DNA from: Spinacia oleracea | Taxonomy: Eukaryota; Streptophyta; Magnoliopsida; Caryophyllales; Amaranthaceae | Direction: 5' to 3' | Length of the DNA: 64,000 bases | Assembly (NCBI RefSeq): GCF_020520425.1 | Contig: NC_079492.1 | Span: forward strand, 112,875,157-112,939,156 | In this document: one piece after another, positions 43,347 to 56,961 of the stretch | Layout of the letters: every line of letters begins with the position of its first letter | How positions within the stretch are numbered: position 1 is the stretch's first letter | Position numbers and translations under genes: made by a program | Notes under the pieces: model-generated | Databases searched by the model: none | What the model was told of the DNA's origin: nothing | Seen by the model: only the letters and a program-made list of their open reading frames with translations

Positions 43347-44688
43347 TGTTAGGTTATGATACATATGACAATTCATAAATCATGCGGAAAAAACCATAAA
43401 GCCAGGAAAGCATATTATTTACACATAATCATTTAGCATAGTTTAGATGCATACTCTTTGTTGCGTGTCTTCCCTAGCTGCGCCCGAACCGAACAAGAAC
43501 AAGTCTTTAGGACTCCAATTGTCGTCCCTCCGTAGATAGTCCACAGCACGTCCGGATCCGCCTTAAGATTGACCAACTAGAATCGCCCTTAAGGTACTAC
43601 TTATTTTCGGCTAAATGGGCAAGATTTATGGCTGATTTTTCTGCTTAAAAATCCTAGCTTTGAATACTTGAAAACTTGTGTATAAATAATGACCCTAGGC
43701 CCTTATTTATAGAGGTATGGAAAAGGAATTGTAATCCTACTAGGATGTGGATTTGTTAATTAGAACTTTATTAGGACTCTAAATAACAAAGCAATTCTAA
43801 TAAGATTAGGATTTTAATCTTCGCACGAATCCTAATAGAATTAGGATTTCCCGCACACGCATCGTACAAGCCGTGCACCCGCGCAGGCCTTGCGGCCCAC
43901 GACAAGCGCACAGCCCATGTGCGGTGTTGCGTGCGCGCGCGCCCTTGGCTGGGCCTGGCCTTGCGCTGGGGCTGGTCGAGGCGTGCGTTGCTGCGTGCGG
44001 CTCGCTGGGCCTTCGTTTAGCGGGCCTCGTCCGATGCTAATTCGTACGATACGCTTCTGATTAAATTCCTGATTCCGGAATTCATTTCCGATACGAACAA
44101 CATTTAATATTTCCGATTCCGGAATTAATTTCCGTTTCGAACAAATATTTAATATTTCCGTTTCCGGAATTATTTTCCGATTCCGATAATATTTCCGATT
44201 CTGACAATATTTCCGTTTCCGGCAATATTTCCGATTCCGGCAATATTTCCATTTCCGATAATATTTTCCGATACGTACCATGTTTCCGTTTCCGGCAACA
44301 TCTACGACTTGGATAATATTTATATTTCCGATACGATCCATATTTCCGTTTCCGGCAATATCATCGTTTCCGGAGTATTCATTTCTTGCCTGTGACGATC
44401 TCAGCTCCCACTGAAACCAAGATCCGTCGATTCCGAATATCCATAGATGGAGTATTTAATGCCATTAAATACTTGATCCGTTTACGTACTATTTGTGTGA
44501 CCCTACGGGTTCAGTCAAGAGTAAGCTGTGGATCAATATCATTAATTCCACTTGAACTGAAGCGGCCTCTAGCTAGGCATTCAGCTCACTTGATCTCACT
44601 GAATTATTAACTTGTTTAATTAATACTGAACCGCATTTATTAGACTTAACATAGAATGCATACTTGGACCAAGGGCATTATTTCCTTC
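43347..44688 (-). repeat. 3' LTR of the copia element
   Basis: 1342 bp, about 99% identical by eye to 52366-53708. The element PPT (GACAAGTGGGAGAC on the minus strand, 44702-44689) adjoins it. Confidence 0.95.
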
Positions 44689-44702
44689 AGTCTCCCACTT
44701 GT

Positions 44703-45554
44703 CCTTAGGGACAAGTGTGCATTTCCTAATTCCTTTGTCACTCGATGCTTTCTCTTGAACATAAGGTAAGAGTTGTCATCCTTATTATGTCCAGAGGTGT
44801 TCCTCGGTTTCAGAGTTCAACTGATCAAATAAACAGATAATCATAGCCTATGATTCATCCGAGCACGACCATGCATTTCACAGTTTCTAGCTCTCCGAGT
44901 GGCCTTGTACAACTTTTAAGCATCTCATCCCGATTTATGGGAGGACAATCCCAATCTTGCGATCTTGAGATTAGACTTCGTTTGATAGGTGATTACCTGA
45001 GCGTTGCCTTTATAGCCTCCTTTTACGGTGCGACGGTTGGTCAACGTCAAAGCAACCAGTTCTCAAACAAGTAATCTCAAATCACTCAGGTATTGAGGTT
45101 TTAGTGTCTAATAATTTTAATGAAATTTACTTATGACAGATTTTCATCTCTTACAGTAAAGTTTCATAGGTCTTGTCCGATACTAGTCTTCCCAAAGTAA
45201 GTATCTATGCAAATGATTATGACATTGCCATGTCCACATAGTTCAAGAAACAGAACTACTAGTCATCTTGCATTCTAATCGTCTAACGTTTTCTATGCGT
45301 CCAATTTTATAGAAAACTCCGACTAGGGACCATTTTCAACCTTTGACATTCAAGTTCACTTGATAGACATTTCTTAGTCACAGGACTGGTCCTGACAGTC
45401 TATCTTGAATATATCGTCAAATTGAAGGGACTCATCATTTAATAAACCTCTAATTAAATGGAAAAATGAATTCTTTTCATTTGTTGTGAATGATTAACCA
45501 ATAATGTTTTACAAAGATTTAAACTCTAAAACTTTAAAACATTAAACAGGGACA
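44703..45554 (-). other. copia 3' untranslated region
   Basis: Between the RNase H stop and the PPT. No gene seen. Confidence 0.5.
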
Positions 45555-48500
45555 TCAAAGCCATTCTCCAATATGCTTGATTCCCATAGCTGCAGTGTGC
45601 GAGTTGTGCTTCGCCTGCGGCAGAGGTTTAGTTAATGGATCTGATATGTTGTCATCAGTTCCAATCTTGTTTATCTCGACTTCTTTTCTTTCAACGAACT
45701 CTCGTAGAAGGTGAAATCTACGAAGTACATGCTTGACTCTCTGGTGGTGTCTAGGCTCCTTTTCCTGTGCAATAGCTCCATTATTATCACAATACAGGGC
45801 TATTGGTCCTTTAATGGAGGGGACTACACCAAGTTCACCTATGAACTTCCTTAGCCATATAGCTTCCTTTGCTGCTTCATGTGCAGCAATGTACTCCGCT
45901 TCAGTTGTAGAATCCGCAATGGTGCTTTGCTTAGCACTTTTCCAGCTTACTGCACCTCCGTTGAGGCAGAAGACAAACCCAGACTGTGATCTGAAATCAT
46001 CTTTGTCGGTTTGGAAACTTGCGTCCGTATAGCCTTTAACAATTAATTCATCATCTCCACCATAGACCAGGAAGTCGTCTTTGTGCCTTTTCAGGTACTT
46101 CAGAATATTCTTGGCAGCAGTCCAATGCGCCTCTCCTGGGTCTGACTGGTATCTGCTCGTAGCACTGAGTGCGTACGCAACATCCGGGCGTGTACATATC
46201 ATAGCATACATTATTGAACCAATCAATGATGCATATGGAATCCCATTCATTCGTCTACGCTCATCAAGTGTTTTTTTGGGCACTGATTCTTGCTTAGAGT
46301 TATTCCATGAGACATGGGTAGGTAGCCTCGCTTGGAGTCCGCCATCTTGAACCTATCAAGCACCTTATTGATATAAGTGCTTTGACTAAGTCCAATCATC
46401 CTTTTAGATCTATCTCTGTAAATCTTGATGCCCAATATGTACTGTGCTTCTCCTAGATCCTTCATCAAAAAACATTTCCCAAGCCAAATCTTGACAGAGT
46501 TCAACATAGGAATGTCATTTCCGATAAGTAATATGTCGTCGACATATAATACTAGGAAAGCAATCTTGCTCCCACTGACCTTCTTGTATACACAAGATTC
46601 GTGTGCGTTCTTGATGAAACCAAAGTCACTGACTGCTTCATCAAAACGTATATTCTAGCTCCTGGATGCCTGCTTCAATCCGTAGATTGACTTCTTTAGC
46701 TTGCATACCTTTTTAGCATTCTTTGGATCCTCAAAACCTTCAGGCTGTGTCATAAACACAGTTTCTGTTAAAACGCCGTTTAAGAAAGCAGTTTTGACAT
46801 CCATCTGCCATATTTCGTAACCGTAATATGCAGCGATTGCTAACATTATCCGAATAGACTTTAGCATTGCAACTGGTGAAAAGGTTTCATCGTAATCCAC
46901 ACCGTGGACTTGCCTGTAACCTTTTGCAACCAATCTAGCTTTGAAAACTTCAAGTTTCCCATCCTTGTCCTTTTTCAGTTTGAAAACCCATTTGCTTCCA
47001 ATGGCTTGGTAGCCATCTGGCAAATCGACCAAATCCCATACTTGGTTTTCAGACATGGAGTCTAATTCAGATTGCATGGCTTCTTGCCATTGCTTGGAGC
47101 TAGGGCTCGTCATAGCTTGTTTGTAAGTCGCAGGTTCATCACTTTCAAGTAATAGAACGCCATAGCTCTCGTTCGTCAAAATACCTAAGTACCTTTCCGG
47201 TTGAGATCTATATCTTTGCGATCTACGCGGGGTAACATTTCTAGATTGACCATGATTCTCACCAGATTCTTCTAAAGATCTCTGAGTTTCATCCTGAATG
47301 TCATCTTGAGCATTCTCTAGAGTTTGTTGTTCGACTCGAATTTCTTCGAGGTCTACTTTTCTCCCACTTGTCATTTTGGAAATGTGATCTTTCTCCAAAA
47401 AGACACCATCTCGAGCAACAAACACCTTGTTCTCAGATGTATTGGAGAAGTAATACCCCTTTGTTTCCTTTGGATAGCCCACAAGGATACATTTGTCAGA
47501 TTTTGGATGAAGTTTGTCTGAAATTAATCGTTTGACGTATACTTCACATCCCCAAATCTTCAGAAAAGACACATTTGGAGGCTTTCCAAACCATAATTCA
47601 TATGGAGTCTTTTCGACAGCTTTAGACGGAGCTCTATTTATAGTGAGTGCAGCTGTATTTAGTGCATGTCCCCAAAATTCTAATGGAAGTTTGGCCTGAC
47701 CCATTATTGACCTGACCATGTCTAGCAAGGTTCTGTTCCTCCGTTCTGACACACCGATCCATTGTGGTGTTCCAGGAGGAGTCAATTCTGATAGAATTCC
47801 ACATTCTTTCAGATGGTCATCAAATTCATAGCTCAGATATTCACCGCCTCTGTCAGACCGCAGTGCCTTAATCTTCTTGCCTAATTGATTCTCTACTTCA
47901 CTCTGAAATTCCTTGAATTTGTCAAAGGATTCAGACTTATGCTTCATTAGGTAGACATAACCATATCTACTGAAGTCATCAGTGAAAGTGATAAAGTAGC
48001 TGAAACCACCTCTAGCATTTGTACTCATTGGTCCACATACATCTGTATGGATTAAACCCAATAGTTCATTTTCTCTTTCTCCAACTTTAGAGAAAGGTTG
48101 CTTTGTCATTTTGCCAAGTAAACATGATTCGCATTTACCATAATCCTCTAAGTCAAATGGTTCTAGAATTTCTTCCTTTTGAAGTCTTTCTAAGCGTTTC
48201 AAGTTTATATGGCCTAATCGACAATGCCACAGATAGGTGAGATCTGAATCATCCTTTTTGGCCTTTTTGGTATTTATGTTATATACTTGTTTGTCGTGAT
48301 CTAATAAATAAAGTCCATTGACTAATCTAGCAGATCCATAAAACATCTCTTTAAAATAAAACGAACAACTATTGTCTTTTATTAAAAAGGAAAATCCCTT
48401 AGCATCTAAGCAAGAAACTGAAATGATGTTTTTAGTAAGACTTGGAACATGGAAACATTCTTCCAGTTCCAAAACTAGCCCGGAGGGCAACGACAAATAG

Positions 48501-48640
48501 TAAGTTCCTACAGCTAATGCAGCAATCCGTGCTCCATTTCCCACTCGTAGGTCGACTTCACCCTTGCTTAACTTTCTACTTCTTTTAGTCCCTATGGATT
48601 GGAACATAAGTGTGAGCCACAACCTGTATCTAATACCCAA
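45555..48640 (-). pseudogene. pol: copia pol: integrase, RT, RNase H
   Basis: Frame 48640-46655 holds the integrase zinc region (WHCRLGHIN, CESCLLGK), the DDE core (IHTDVCGP, LRSDRGGEY, GVSERRNRT) and the N-terminal RT (WKARLVAKGY-like KARLVAKGYRQVHG, FLNGVL). A TAG at a Trp position (about 46655) interrupts RT. The same frame continues with the intact catalytic LYVDDILLIGND (about 46530). Near 46268 a run of A causes a one-base shift into 46283-45555, which encodes RNase H (GYTDASFQTD, STTEAEYIA, DNNGAIA). Ends with GIKHIGEWL. Catalytic residues are present but the polyprotein is broken three times. Confidence 0.9.
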
Positions 48641-49521
48641 GAAGTTGAATTAGCAAGTATACAGTCTATAACGAAAATACCTGAAGATGGAACGACTGTT
48701 CCGTTCTTCTGATCTTCCTTTAGCTTCAAGCAATCTCTCTTCCAATGCCCCTTCTTCTTGCAGTAGAAGCATTCGGATTCAGAAGTGGGTTGACTGACCT
48801 TCCTCTTTACAGATTTGGCGCCAGTTTGCTTAGTTGGGCTGGCCTTGTTGCCACCTTTCTTAGCATTCCTCTTCTTTCCAGATTTCTTGAACTTGCCCCC
48901 ACGCACCATAAGCACATCCTGCTTATCACTTTTGAGCGTCTTTTCAGCGGTCTTCAGCATACCGTGAAGCTCAGTGAGCGTTTTGTCCAGACTATTCATA
49001 CTGTAGTTCAGCTTGAACTGATCATACCCGCTATGAAGAGAATGGAGGATGGTGTCTATAGCCATTTCCTGAGAAAATTGCTGATCCAGCCGACTCATAT
49101 TCTCAATGAGTCCAATCATTTTGAGAACATGTGGACTTACGGGCTCGCCTTTCTTAAGCTTGGTCTCAAGAATTTGCCTATGAGTCTCGAATCTTTCGAC
49201 TCGAGCCAGATCTTGGAACATGTTCTTCAACTCACTGATGATTGTGAAAGCATCTGAGTTGATGAACGTTTTCTGCAGATCTGCACTCATGGTGGCGAGC
49301 ATTAGACATTTCACATCCTTGTTGGCATCAATCCAACGATTGAGGGCTGCCTGAGTGACCCCGTCGCCTGTGGCTTCGGGCATCGCCTCTTCTAGGACAT
49401 ACTCCTTTCCTTCCTGCATAAGAACTATTTGCAAGTTCCTTTACCAGTCAAGGAAGTTTTTCCCGTTCAACTTCTCCTTTTCGAGAATTGATCGAATGTT
49501 GAATGAATTGTTGTTTGCCAT
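48592..49521 (-). pseudogene. gag: copia gag with protease start
   Basis: The ATG at 49521 starts MANNNSFNIRSILEKEK, but codon 27 is TAA (49443-49441). An open frame then runs 49434-48592. It contains the copia Gag core (LETKLKKGEPVSPHVLKMIG), a basic stretch, and the zinc knuckle CFYCKKKGHWKRDC near residue 222 of the open part. Protease WVLDTGCGSHL follows. A TAG at about 48598 and a one-base deletion just after it interrupt the link to pol. Confidence 0.88.
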
Positions 49522-49559
49522 ATTTAAAACTACAATTGAAAAGAATAAACAAATAAATA

Positions 49560-52350
49560 ACCATTCACAGTTTCTCTTAATAAACTTAAATTCTAGCATT
49601 CATGCATAATTCAATGTTCATTAAGCATTTTATTCAAGTTATGTGTTCCGGCAGGTGTGAATAAAATGATTCCAAGATCCTAAAATCATTGAAGAACTAA
49701 GCACAGTTTGTCGACTTAATCCTAAAACATCTTAGGTAAGCAAAAGCCTTTTGCTAATAGTCTAGAAACTATTCTTGGTTGATAGGTACGTCTAAGAACT
49801 TATTAGGTAAACCTATCGATTTTGCCACGACATAAAAGGACTCCTTACTTATATCGTTGAGTTTCACTAAAACTAACATGTACTCACAATTATTTGTGTA
49901 CCTTGCCCCTTTAGGACCAATAAGTAACACCTCGCTGAGCGAAAACTATTACTAGATTGATGTAAAGGATATCCAAGCAAGTGTATATTTTGGCATGGCA
50001 CCTTTTAACTCAATTTTTAAGTTTGGAACTTAAGGCTCTTACTATGTTGGTTAGATTTTAAGTGAACTAAAATCCTTAATCATGCAACATAATCAAGCTT
50101 TTGATCTCATGCATTTTAAGACATATTTAAAAGCAATAAATAACTTAAAACATGCATAAGATAAATGTGATCTAGTATGGCCCGACTTCATCTTGAAGCT
50201 TTAACTTCAAAGTCCGTCTTGAAAATCTCCGTGGGAGGCACCATTTTCTTCAAATAGGATAAGCTATAATTAAAACTAATTACAACTATTTGATGGTACG
50301 CAGACCATATTTGAATTGAAAAACGACTTTGGTACTTTAGACCAATTACATTCAAATTAATGGTACGCAGACCATATTTTCTATCCTATTTGGGCCATAC
50401 TAGTCACTTCATAACATGCAAAACAGTACATATACAATATATACCATTCACCCATTCATTATCATGAATGGCCCACATAGCTGGTTAGTAAAACACATCA
50501 TGCATCACGTAAACATTTGCAGCAATTAATCAAGGGCACCAATAATCTACAAATTATTCAGTCCTTATTAATTCTAATCAAGTTGTTTTAACCTTAAGGA
50601 TTTGTAGACCTAATCAAGAGTTTATGACTAAAAAGGGCTCCCACTTAAACCAATAAATTCATATGCTTTACTAATTTTAAACATAAAAAAGTATTTCTAG
50701 TCTAACCGGAAACATACAAATTTAATTAAAATTTAAAGCTCATATAAATTTATAATTGAATCCAAAAAGTTTAATTTAATTCAGTCGTATTTAAATTAAT
50801 TCATGATTTTAATTTTAGTAAAATAATTAGAATAAATAAAATTTATTATAATTACAATATTCAAAATTAAAATCCAAGAAAATAATTTAAATTATTAATT
50901 TTAAAATTAATTAAAATTACGTAAACTGAAAATTTCAAATTAAAATTTCAAAACGATTTAATCGCAACGTAACAATCCCACGCATCGCACGCCCATGGGC
51001 CACACGCACACAGCCATCGCTGGCCATGTGCGCGCAGCCCATGCGCTGCGTCGCATCGCTGCTGCTCACCATCGCAAGGCATCACGCGAGCTGGTGCTCG
51101 CTGCGCGCGCCAGCGCTCGACGCACGAGCATGCTGCCGCAGCCCATCGCTGGGCGCAGCGCTCGTCGCACGTCGCAATAGCGAGCTGCTTGCCATCGCTG
51201 GGCGCAGCGCTCGTCGCACGTCGCAACAAGCACTCACACGCCATCGCTGGGCGCAGCGCTCGTTGCACGCACAACAGCGCTCGCTGCGCGCGAGCGATCG
51301 ATGCTTGGTGCAGTACTCGTGGCACGCGAGCTTGCGCTCGCTGCGCGCGAGGCTCCGCACGCTTGCGCGAGGCAGTGCGCGCTGTGGCGCAGCTCGCTTG
51401 CTGCCCACACGCGACTGCTCGGGCCTTGCTCTCGCCCTCGCCCATTCGCCCATTGCACACAGCCCACGACACAAGGCAGGGCTGCTGCCTTGTGCTCGTG
51501 CACCATGGCCTTGCTCATTGCTTTCGTACCGCATGGGCGACGAGCTCCCTTGCTCGTCGTCACATGCCCGCACTATACAACACCCCTTAAGGGTAACACG
51601 TAGCGTCCATTGCTTTGTGCATGCAAGTTATATGAGCGAATCGCATAAAAATTTAAAATTTATATTCAAAATTAATGACAAATTAATAAATAATATTAAT
51701 TTCATAATTTTAGGGCGAAAAATAGAAAATTTATTATTCAATTGATTTCCGATTAACATGGATTCAAGTCTAGGTAATAAAAATTTAAAATTTAACATAA
51801 ATTTACAATTTTTATGGTGGTTTTTAATCATAGGTATCTAATTAAATTATAACTAATTATGAAAATCAAATTAATTCTAAATTATTCCAATTTTCAACAA
51901 ATTAATCATAATTACAAATTAGATTGCATAATTAACAAGGTTAGACATTCAAACTTGTTAAACATATACAGTAGGTCAATCAAAAATTCAAGATTTATCA
52001 ACAAGAATCGCAAATATTTAATTTAACATCTTAAGTTTACGAAATTTTGCATTCGAAAAACTAAAACCTCCGAAAAATCATAGTTAGGCTTCGAATTTGA
52101 GAATTCTGGGTTCGGCCGAAAAGAATTATTTTTGTCAAAATTTTAGAATGCCTTTTACATGCGGAATTGACACAAAAATCACTCGATTTGGATGAGTAAC
52201 GAAGAAACTGCCGAAAAACTGCGTACGTATAATTAAATAAACGCAATTTGCAATTAATTAACAATTACGAAAATTAATCACCCCTTTAATTCTTGCAAAT
52301 TTGTAATATTTAACCATGTTCATGCAATTTAGATTATGAAAATAATAAGA
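49560..52350 (-). other. long copia leader, mostly AT-rich with a GC island
   Basis: About 2.8 kb between PBS and gag, unusually long. It is AT-rich except for 50955-51600. ORFs on both strands of the island are low-complexity and are not called as genes. Confidence 0.6.
50955..51600. repeat. GC-rich island with 49-bp imperfect tandem repeats
   Basis: CCATCGCTGGGCGCAGCGCT recurs at 51143, 51192 and 51241, 49 bp apart, within a region rich in GCGC and GCTCG. It contrasts sharply with the flanking AT-rich leader. Frames are open on both strands because of the composition. Confidence 0.75.
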
Positions 52351-52364
52351 GGCTCGTGATACCA
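52351..52364 (-). other. copia primer binding site
   Basis: The minus strand reads TGGTATCACGAGCC immediately inside the 5' LTR. It resembles the initiator-Met tRNA PBS TGGTATCAGAGC used by many copia elements, with an extra C. Confidence 0.7.
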
Positions 52365-52365
52365 C

Positions 52366-53708
52366 TGTTAGGTTATGATACATATGACAATTCATAAATC
52401 ATGCGGAAAAAACCATAAAGCCAGGAAAGCATATTATTTAAACATAATCATTTAGCATAGTTTAGATGCATACTCTTTGTTGCGTGCCTTCCCTAGCTGC
52501 GCCCGAACCGAACAAGAACAAGTCTTTAGGACTCCAAGTGTCGTCCCTCCGTAGATAGTCCACAGCACGTCCGGATCCGCCTTAAGATTGACCAACTAGA
52601 ATCGCCCTTAAGGTACTACTTATTTTCGGCTAAATGGGCAAGATTTATGGCTGATTTTTCTGCTTAAAAATCCTAGCTTTGAATACTTGAAAACTTGTGT
52701 ATAAATAATGACCCTAGGCCCTTATTTATAGAGGTATGGAAAAGGAATTGTAATCCTACTAGGATGTGGATTTGTTAATTAGAACTTTATTAGGACTCTA
52801 AATAACAAAGCAATTCTAATAAGATTAGGATTTTAATCTTCGCACGAATCCTAATAGAATTAGGATTTCCCGCACACGCATCGTACAAGCCGTGCACCCG
52901 CGCAGGCCTTGCGGCCCACGACAAGCGCACAGCCCATGTGCTGTGTTGCGTGCGCGCGCGCCCTTGGCTGGGCCTGGCCTTGCGCTGGGCCTGGTCGAGG
53001 CGTGCGTTGCTGCGTGCGGCTCGCTGGGCCTTCGTCTAGCGGGCCTCGTCCGATGCTAATTCGTACGATACGCTTCCGATTAAATTCCTGATTCCGGAAT
53101 TCATTTCCGATACGAACAACATTTAATATTTCCGATTCCGGAATTAATTTCCGTTTCGAACAAATATTTAATATTTCCGTTTCCGGAATTATTTTCCGAT
53201 TCCGATAATATTTCCGATTCTGACAATATTTCCGTTTCCGACAATATTTCCGATTCCGGCAATATTTCCATTTCCGATAATATTTTCCGATACGTACCAT
53301 GTTTCCGTTTCCGGCAACATCTACGACTTGGATAATATTTATATTTCCGATACGATCCATATTTCCGATTCCGGCAATATCATCGTTTCCGGAGTATTCA
53401 TTTCTTGCCTGTGACGATCTCAGCTCCCACTGAAACCAAGATCCGTCGATTCCGAATATCCATAGATGGAGTATTTAATGCCATTAAATACTTGATCCGT
53501 TTACGTACTATTTGTGTGACCCTACGGGTTCAGTCAAGAGTAAGCTGTGGATTAATATCATTAATTCCACTTGAACTGAAGCGGCCTCTAGCTAGGCATT
53601 CAGCTCACTTGATCTCACTGAATTATTAACTTGTTTAATTAATACTGAACCGCATTTATTAGACTTAACATAGAATGCATACTTGGACCAAGGGCATTAT
53701 TTCCTTCA
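52366..53708 (-). repeat. 5' LTR of the copia element
   Basis: 1343 bp bounded by TG...CA. A TATAAATA on the minus strand at 52730-52723 is a likely promoter. The region 53080-53395 is an imperfect repeat of TTTCCGATTCCGGNAATA-like units. A GC-rich segment lies at 52870-53050. Confidence 0.95.
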
Positions 53709-53767
53709 CATATAATAACAAGCAAAAACAAAGCAACATAATATAACAAGGGGCATCATATAATTAC

Positions 53768-56700
53768 CCAACATGCTATTCAACATCCTACCATCAGAAA
53801 GTTCGGTGGGGAGGTTGTGGACAGCATAATACCAACCATTCTTGGTTGGATCTTCTACATAAAAAACTTGACGTGCTTGAGATGCCAAAATAAATGGTTC
53901 TCCACCACAAATTGTCTTATTCTTGTTAACCATTGTAAAGTCATCATTCGTTTCTGAGTGAAACCACACATCTAAACAAGACGACACTGAAATGACCATG
54001 ATAAGATAGCTCAATGATATCTTCTAGAGAACCGTAATACGCAACATCTCCCTGAATAGGATTCTCATCTTTGCTACTAGAAAAACTCGGTGTTAAAGCT
54101 GTTAAAGTAACTCCATGGTTTGAGATACAGAATTTGCATCGCGCTTCATGGTGTGGAAGTGATAGCCATTAACAGAGTACCCGGTGTACCTTTTTGCGAC
54201 AAACGAAGGCCCTTTTGATAACCATTTAACATGGTCAGATACTACATCACCCTGTTCAAGCCTATAAGTAACTTTCTCCTTAAACCAATCCATGAATTTC
54301 TTCCTATGATTTTGAGCACTATTCCATGTTCTTTTCCGGTGAGAACTTGTAGATGTCATGTGATCACTGTGGGAAAAAAATATCTTAGTACTAGTAGCCT
54401 GTAGCCTATGATGATAGTTATGTTTTATAAAAAAAAGAATGAAAATATGTTTATTTTAGAATTTATTTTACCTGATGTATTCCTCAATTTCCTCACAACT
54501 TGAATTGAATAAGACATATTGATGCGCTTGAACCCAAGTAGCATGATCAATCATAAACCCATCTTGGTTCTTCTTTGTGGTCCTTCCCTTTCCCCTAGTA
54601 GGTCGACCAATATTAGGAAAGAATGGTTGGGAGATACTAGGCTTCACAATATTTGAAGGAGTGTTTGATTGATTTATGTATCTATCACAAAATCTAAGAC
54701 ATTCTTTGGCCCAATATGCTTCTGCCATTGAACCCTCGGGGTAAGCTTTGTTTTGAACATCATCCTTTAACTCATGGAGATACCTCTCAATTGAGTACAT
54801 GCACCTGCTACAAACTGGACCACCCAACCTAATTTCTTCCACCAAATGAACAGGTAAATGGACCATCACATTAAAAAATGAAGGAGGGAAAATTGTTTCC
54901 AGTTGACAAAGAGATTCAACTATCTCATTATGGAGATTATCAAGAACTCGAGGGTTAATAGCTTTATTCCATATGCCTTTGAAAAAGTGACATAATCTTA
55001 TTAAAGGAGTTGCAACATCTTTAGGTAATGTTATTTTCAAAACAATTGGAAGCAAGTAATGTATACAAAAATGAGCATCGTGGCTCTTATAGCCCGTGAT
55101 CTTCCCTTCATTAACTTGTACGCAACGAGAAGTATTAGAAGCATAACCCTGGGTATCTTTGCACTCTTAATGATCCGGAAAAACAAACGCTTCTTTTCTA
55201 ATGTCAACCAGAATCGCGATCTCGGAATTTCTTCATCATCGCCTTCTCCAATAGGTTGAAGCTCCGGCATAATTTTAAGAACTTTCAAATCTCGACGAGC
55301 ACTCACATGATCCTTGGTCTTCAAAGGAATGTCTAACAATGTTCCGATGATGTTATCAAATATATTCTTTTCTATATGCATAACATCAAGATTATGGCGG
55401 TTAGTGCAATGCTTCCAATAAGGCAAGTTAAAAAGTATTGGCAACTTCCTCCACAGAACTTCTTCATCTGGCTTTTTCTTTAGCTTCTTTCCAAATTCAT
55501 TTGGAAAGTCTCGAAGTAGCTCCTCAATTTCAGTTCCTTTCAATCGAAGAGGTGCAGTTCTCTCCTCGATTTCACCGTTGAAATTTCTCTTATCATGGCG
55601 CCAAGGGTGGGCTGGATCTAGAAATATACGAGTTTCCCGGTAGGAAAATTTACGGCTATAGTCCAACCATCGTGATTGTGTGTCATAATGGCAGCAAGGA
55701 CATGCTTTTCTACCTTTAGTGCTCCAACCAGACAGCATTGCATAAGCCGGAAAATCTGAAACAGTAGACATCAAAGCTGCATGCATGTCGAACCTTTTAT
55801 TTGTCGAAGCATCATATGTTTCCAACCCAAACTCCCACAAATCTTTTAGATCTTTGATTAGTGGTTGTAGATAGATGTCAATATCATTGTCGGGGGATAA
55901 AGGGCCGGGAATAAGTAATGCTAACATTAAAAACTCAGACTTGGAGAGCAACCATGGAGGCAAGTTGTAATTAATCAAGATGACTGGCCAAGTACTATGT
56001 ACAATGCTCATCGTGTGAAATGGATTAAATCCATCTGTGGCTAACGCTAGCCTCACATTGCGAGGTTCTTCAGCAAACTTCGGTACAACTTATCAAATTC
56101 CTTCCAAGCTTCACCATCCACTGGATGTTGTAAAAGCCCATCTTTTTCACGTCCATTTGCATGCCATGTCATGTACCTTGCGGTTTCTTGGCACATAAAT
56201 AACCTCTGCAACCTCTTCTTGATTGGAAAGCACCTTAGGATTTTGGCTGGAATTTTATAGGGCTTTTCATCTACATTGTCCTTATCACTTGATTTCCACC
56301 TCGGACTATTACAAACATGGCAACTTGTTGCATTTGCATTTTCCTCCCAATACAACATGCAATCATTTGGGCATGCATCTATCTTAGTATAATTCATCCC
56401 TAAAACTTTTAACCCATTTTTCGCCTCTTTAAAAGAAGAAGGCAACTTTGCATCAACAGGCAACGCTTCCTTAAAAAGTTCTAAAAAAGCATCAAACCCA
56501 TCGTTGCACAGCTTATAATCACACTTGAGAATAAATAGCCGGATTGTAAAGGCAAGTTTAGAAAAAAATTTACAACCCGGATACAACTCTTGTTGACCTT
56601 CTTCAATTAGTTTCAAAAACTTCTTTGCATCTTCATTTGGCCCTTCTCTTAAAGAATCATTCAACAACCCCTCTATGCAATCGTTAATATTAGGAGATAC

Positions 56701-56961
56701 ATCAGGATCAACTGTCACATTTTCTCTTTCGTTGTCCGCCCCTACTATGTCTGATCTAGGCACAAAACCGTTGCAAATTATATGTTCTTTAATAACATTA
56801 GTGTGATGCCAAAAACGATAATGACAAATTTCACATGGGCAACAAATTTGATTTCCTTGTGACTTGGATGCAAAAGTGTTTACAATATACTCATCAACTC
56901 CTCGTTCATATTCATCACTCCATCTAGCAAATGTCCACCACTTTTTATTTCCTTTATCCAT
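53768..56961 (-). pseudogene. TNP2-type CACTA transposase
   Basis: Start chosen at the ATG of MDKGNKKWW (56961). Order: transposase-associated domain (CPCEICHYRFWHHTNVIKEH), Transposase_21/TNP2 core (YTKIDACPNDCMLYW, LATDGFNPFHTMS, SGWSTKGRKACPCC, LDVMHIEKNIFDN), DUF4218-like (FFNVMVHLPVHLVEEI, GGPVCSRCMYSIERYL) and DUF4216-like (YTGYSVNGYHFHT, VWFHSE). One-base frameshifts near 56082, 55149, 54118 and 53985 break it. A splice donor follows DGRMLNSMLG at 53768; the copia is inserted in the intron beyond. It catalysed excision and insertion in the intact family. This copy is dead. Confidence 0.9.

Larger units (their letters stand above)
43347..53708 (-). mobile_element. Ty1/copia retrotransposon nested in the CACTA
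   Basis: 10.36 kb, flanked by target duplication CATAT (43342-43346 and 53709-53713). LTRs of about 1342 bp differ at about ten sites and one indel by eye. Minus-strand order: 5' LTR (52366-53708), PBS, long leader with a GC-rich island, gag, integrase, RT, RNase H, PPT, 3' LTR (43347-44688). Recent insertion, but gag-pol has at least five disabling lesions. Confidence 0.95.

Noticed and set aside
43841..44341. 166-residue ORF (and its twin at 52860-53360) that looks like a repeat protein
   Set aside because: It is the translation of TTTCCG-type repeats inside both copia LTRs.
50948..51745. Long overlapping ORFs of 100-239 residues on both strands
   Set aside because: They come from GC-rich repeated sequence with Ala/Arg-rich low-complexity translations and no recognisable domain.
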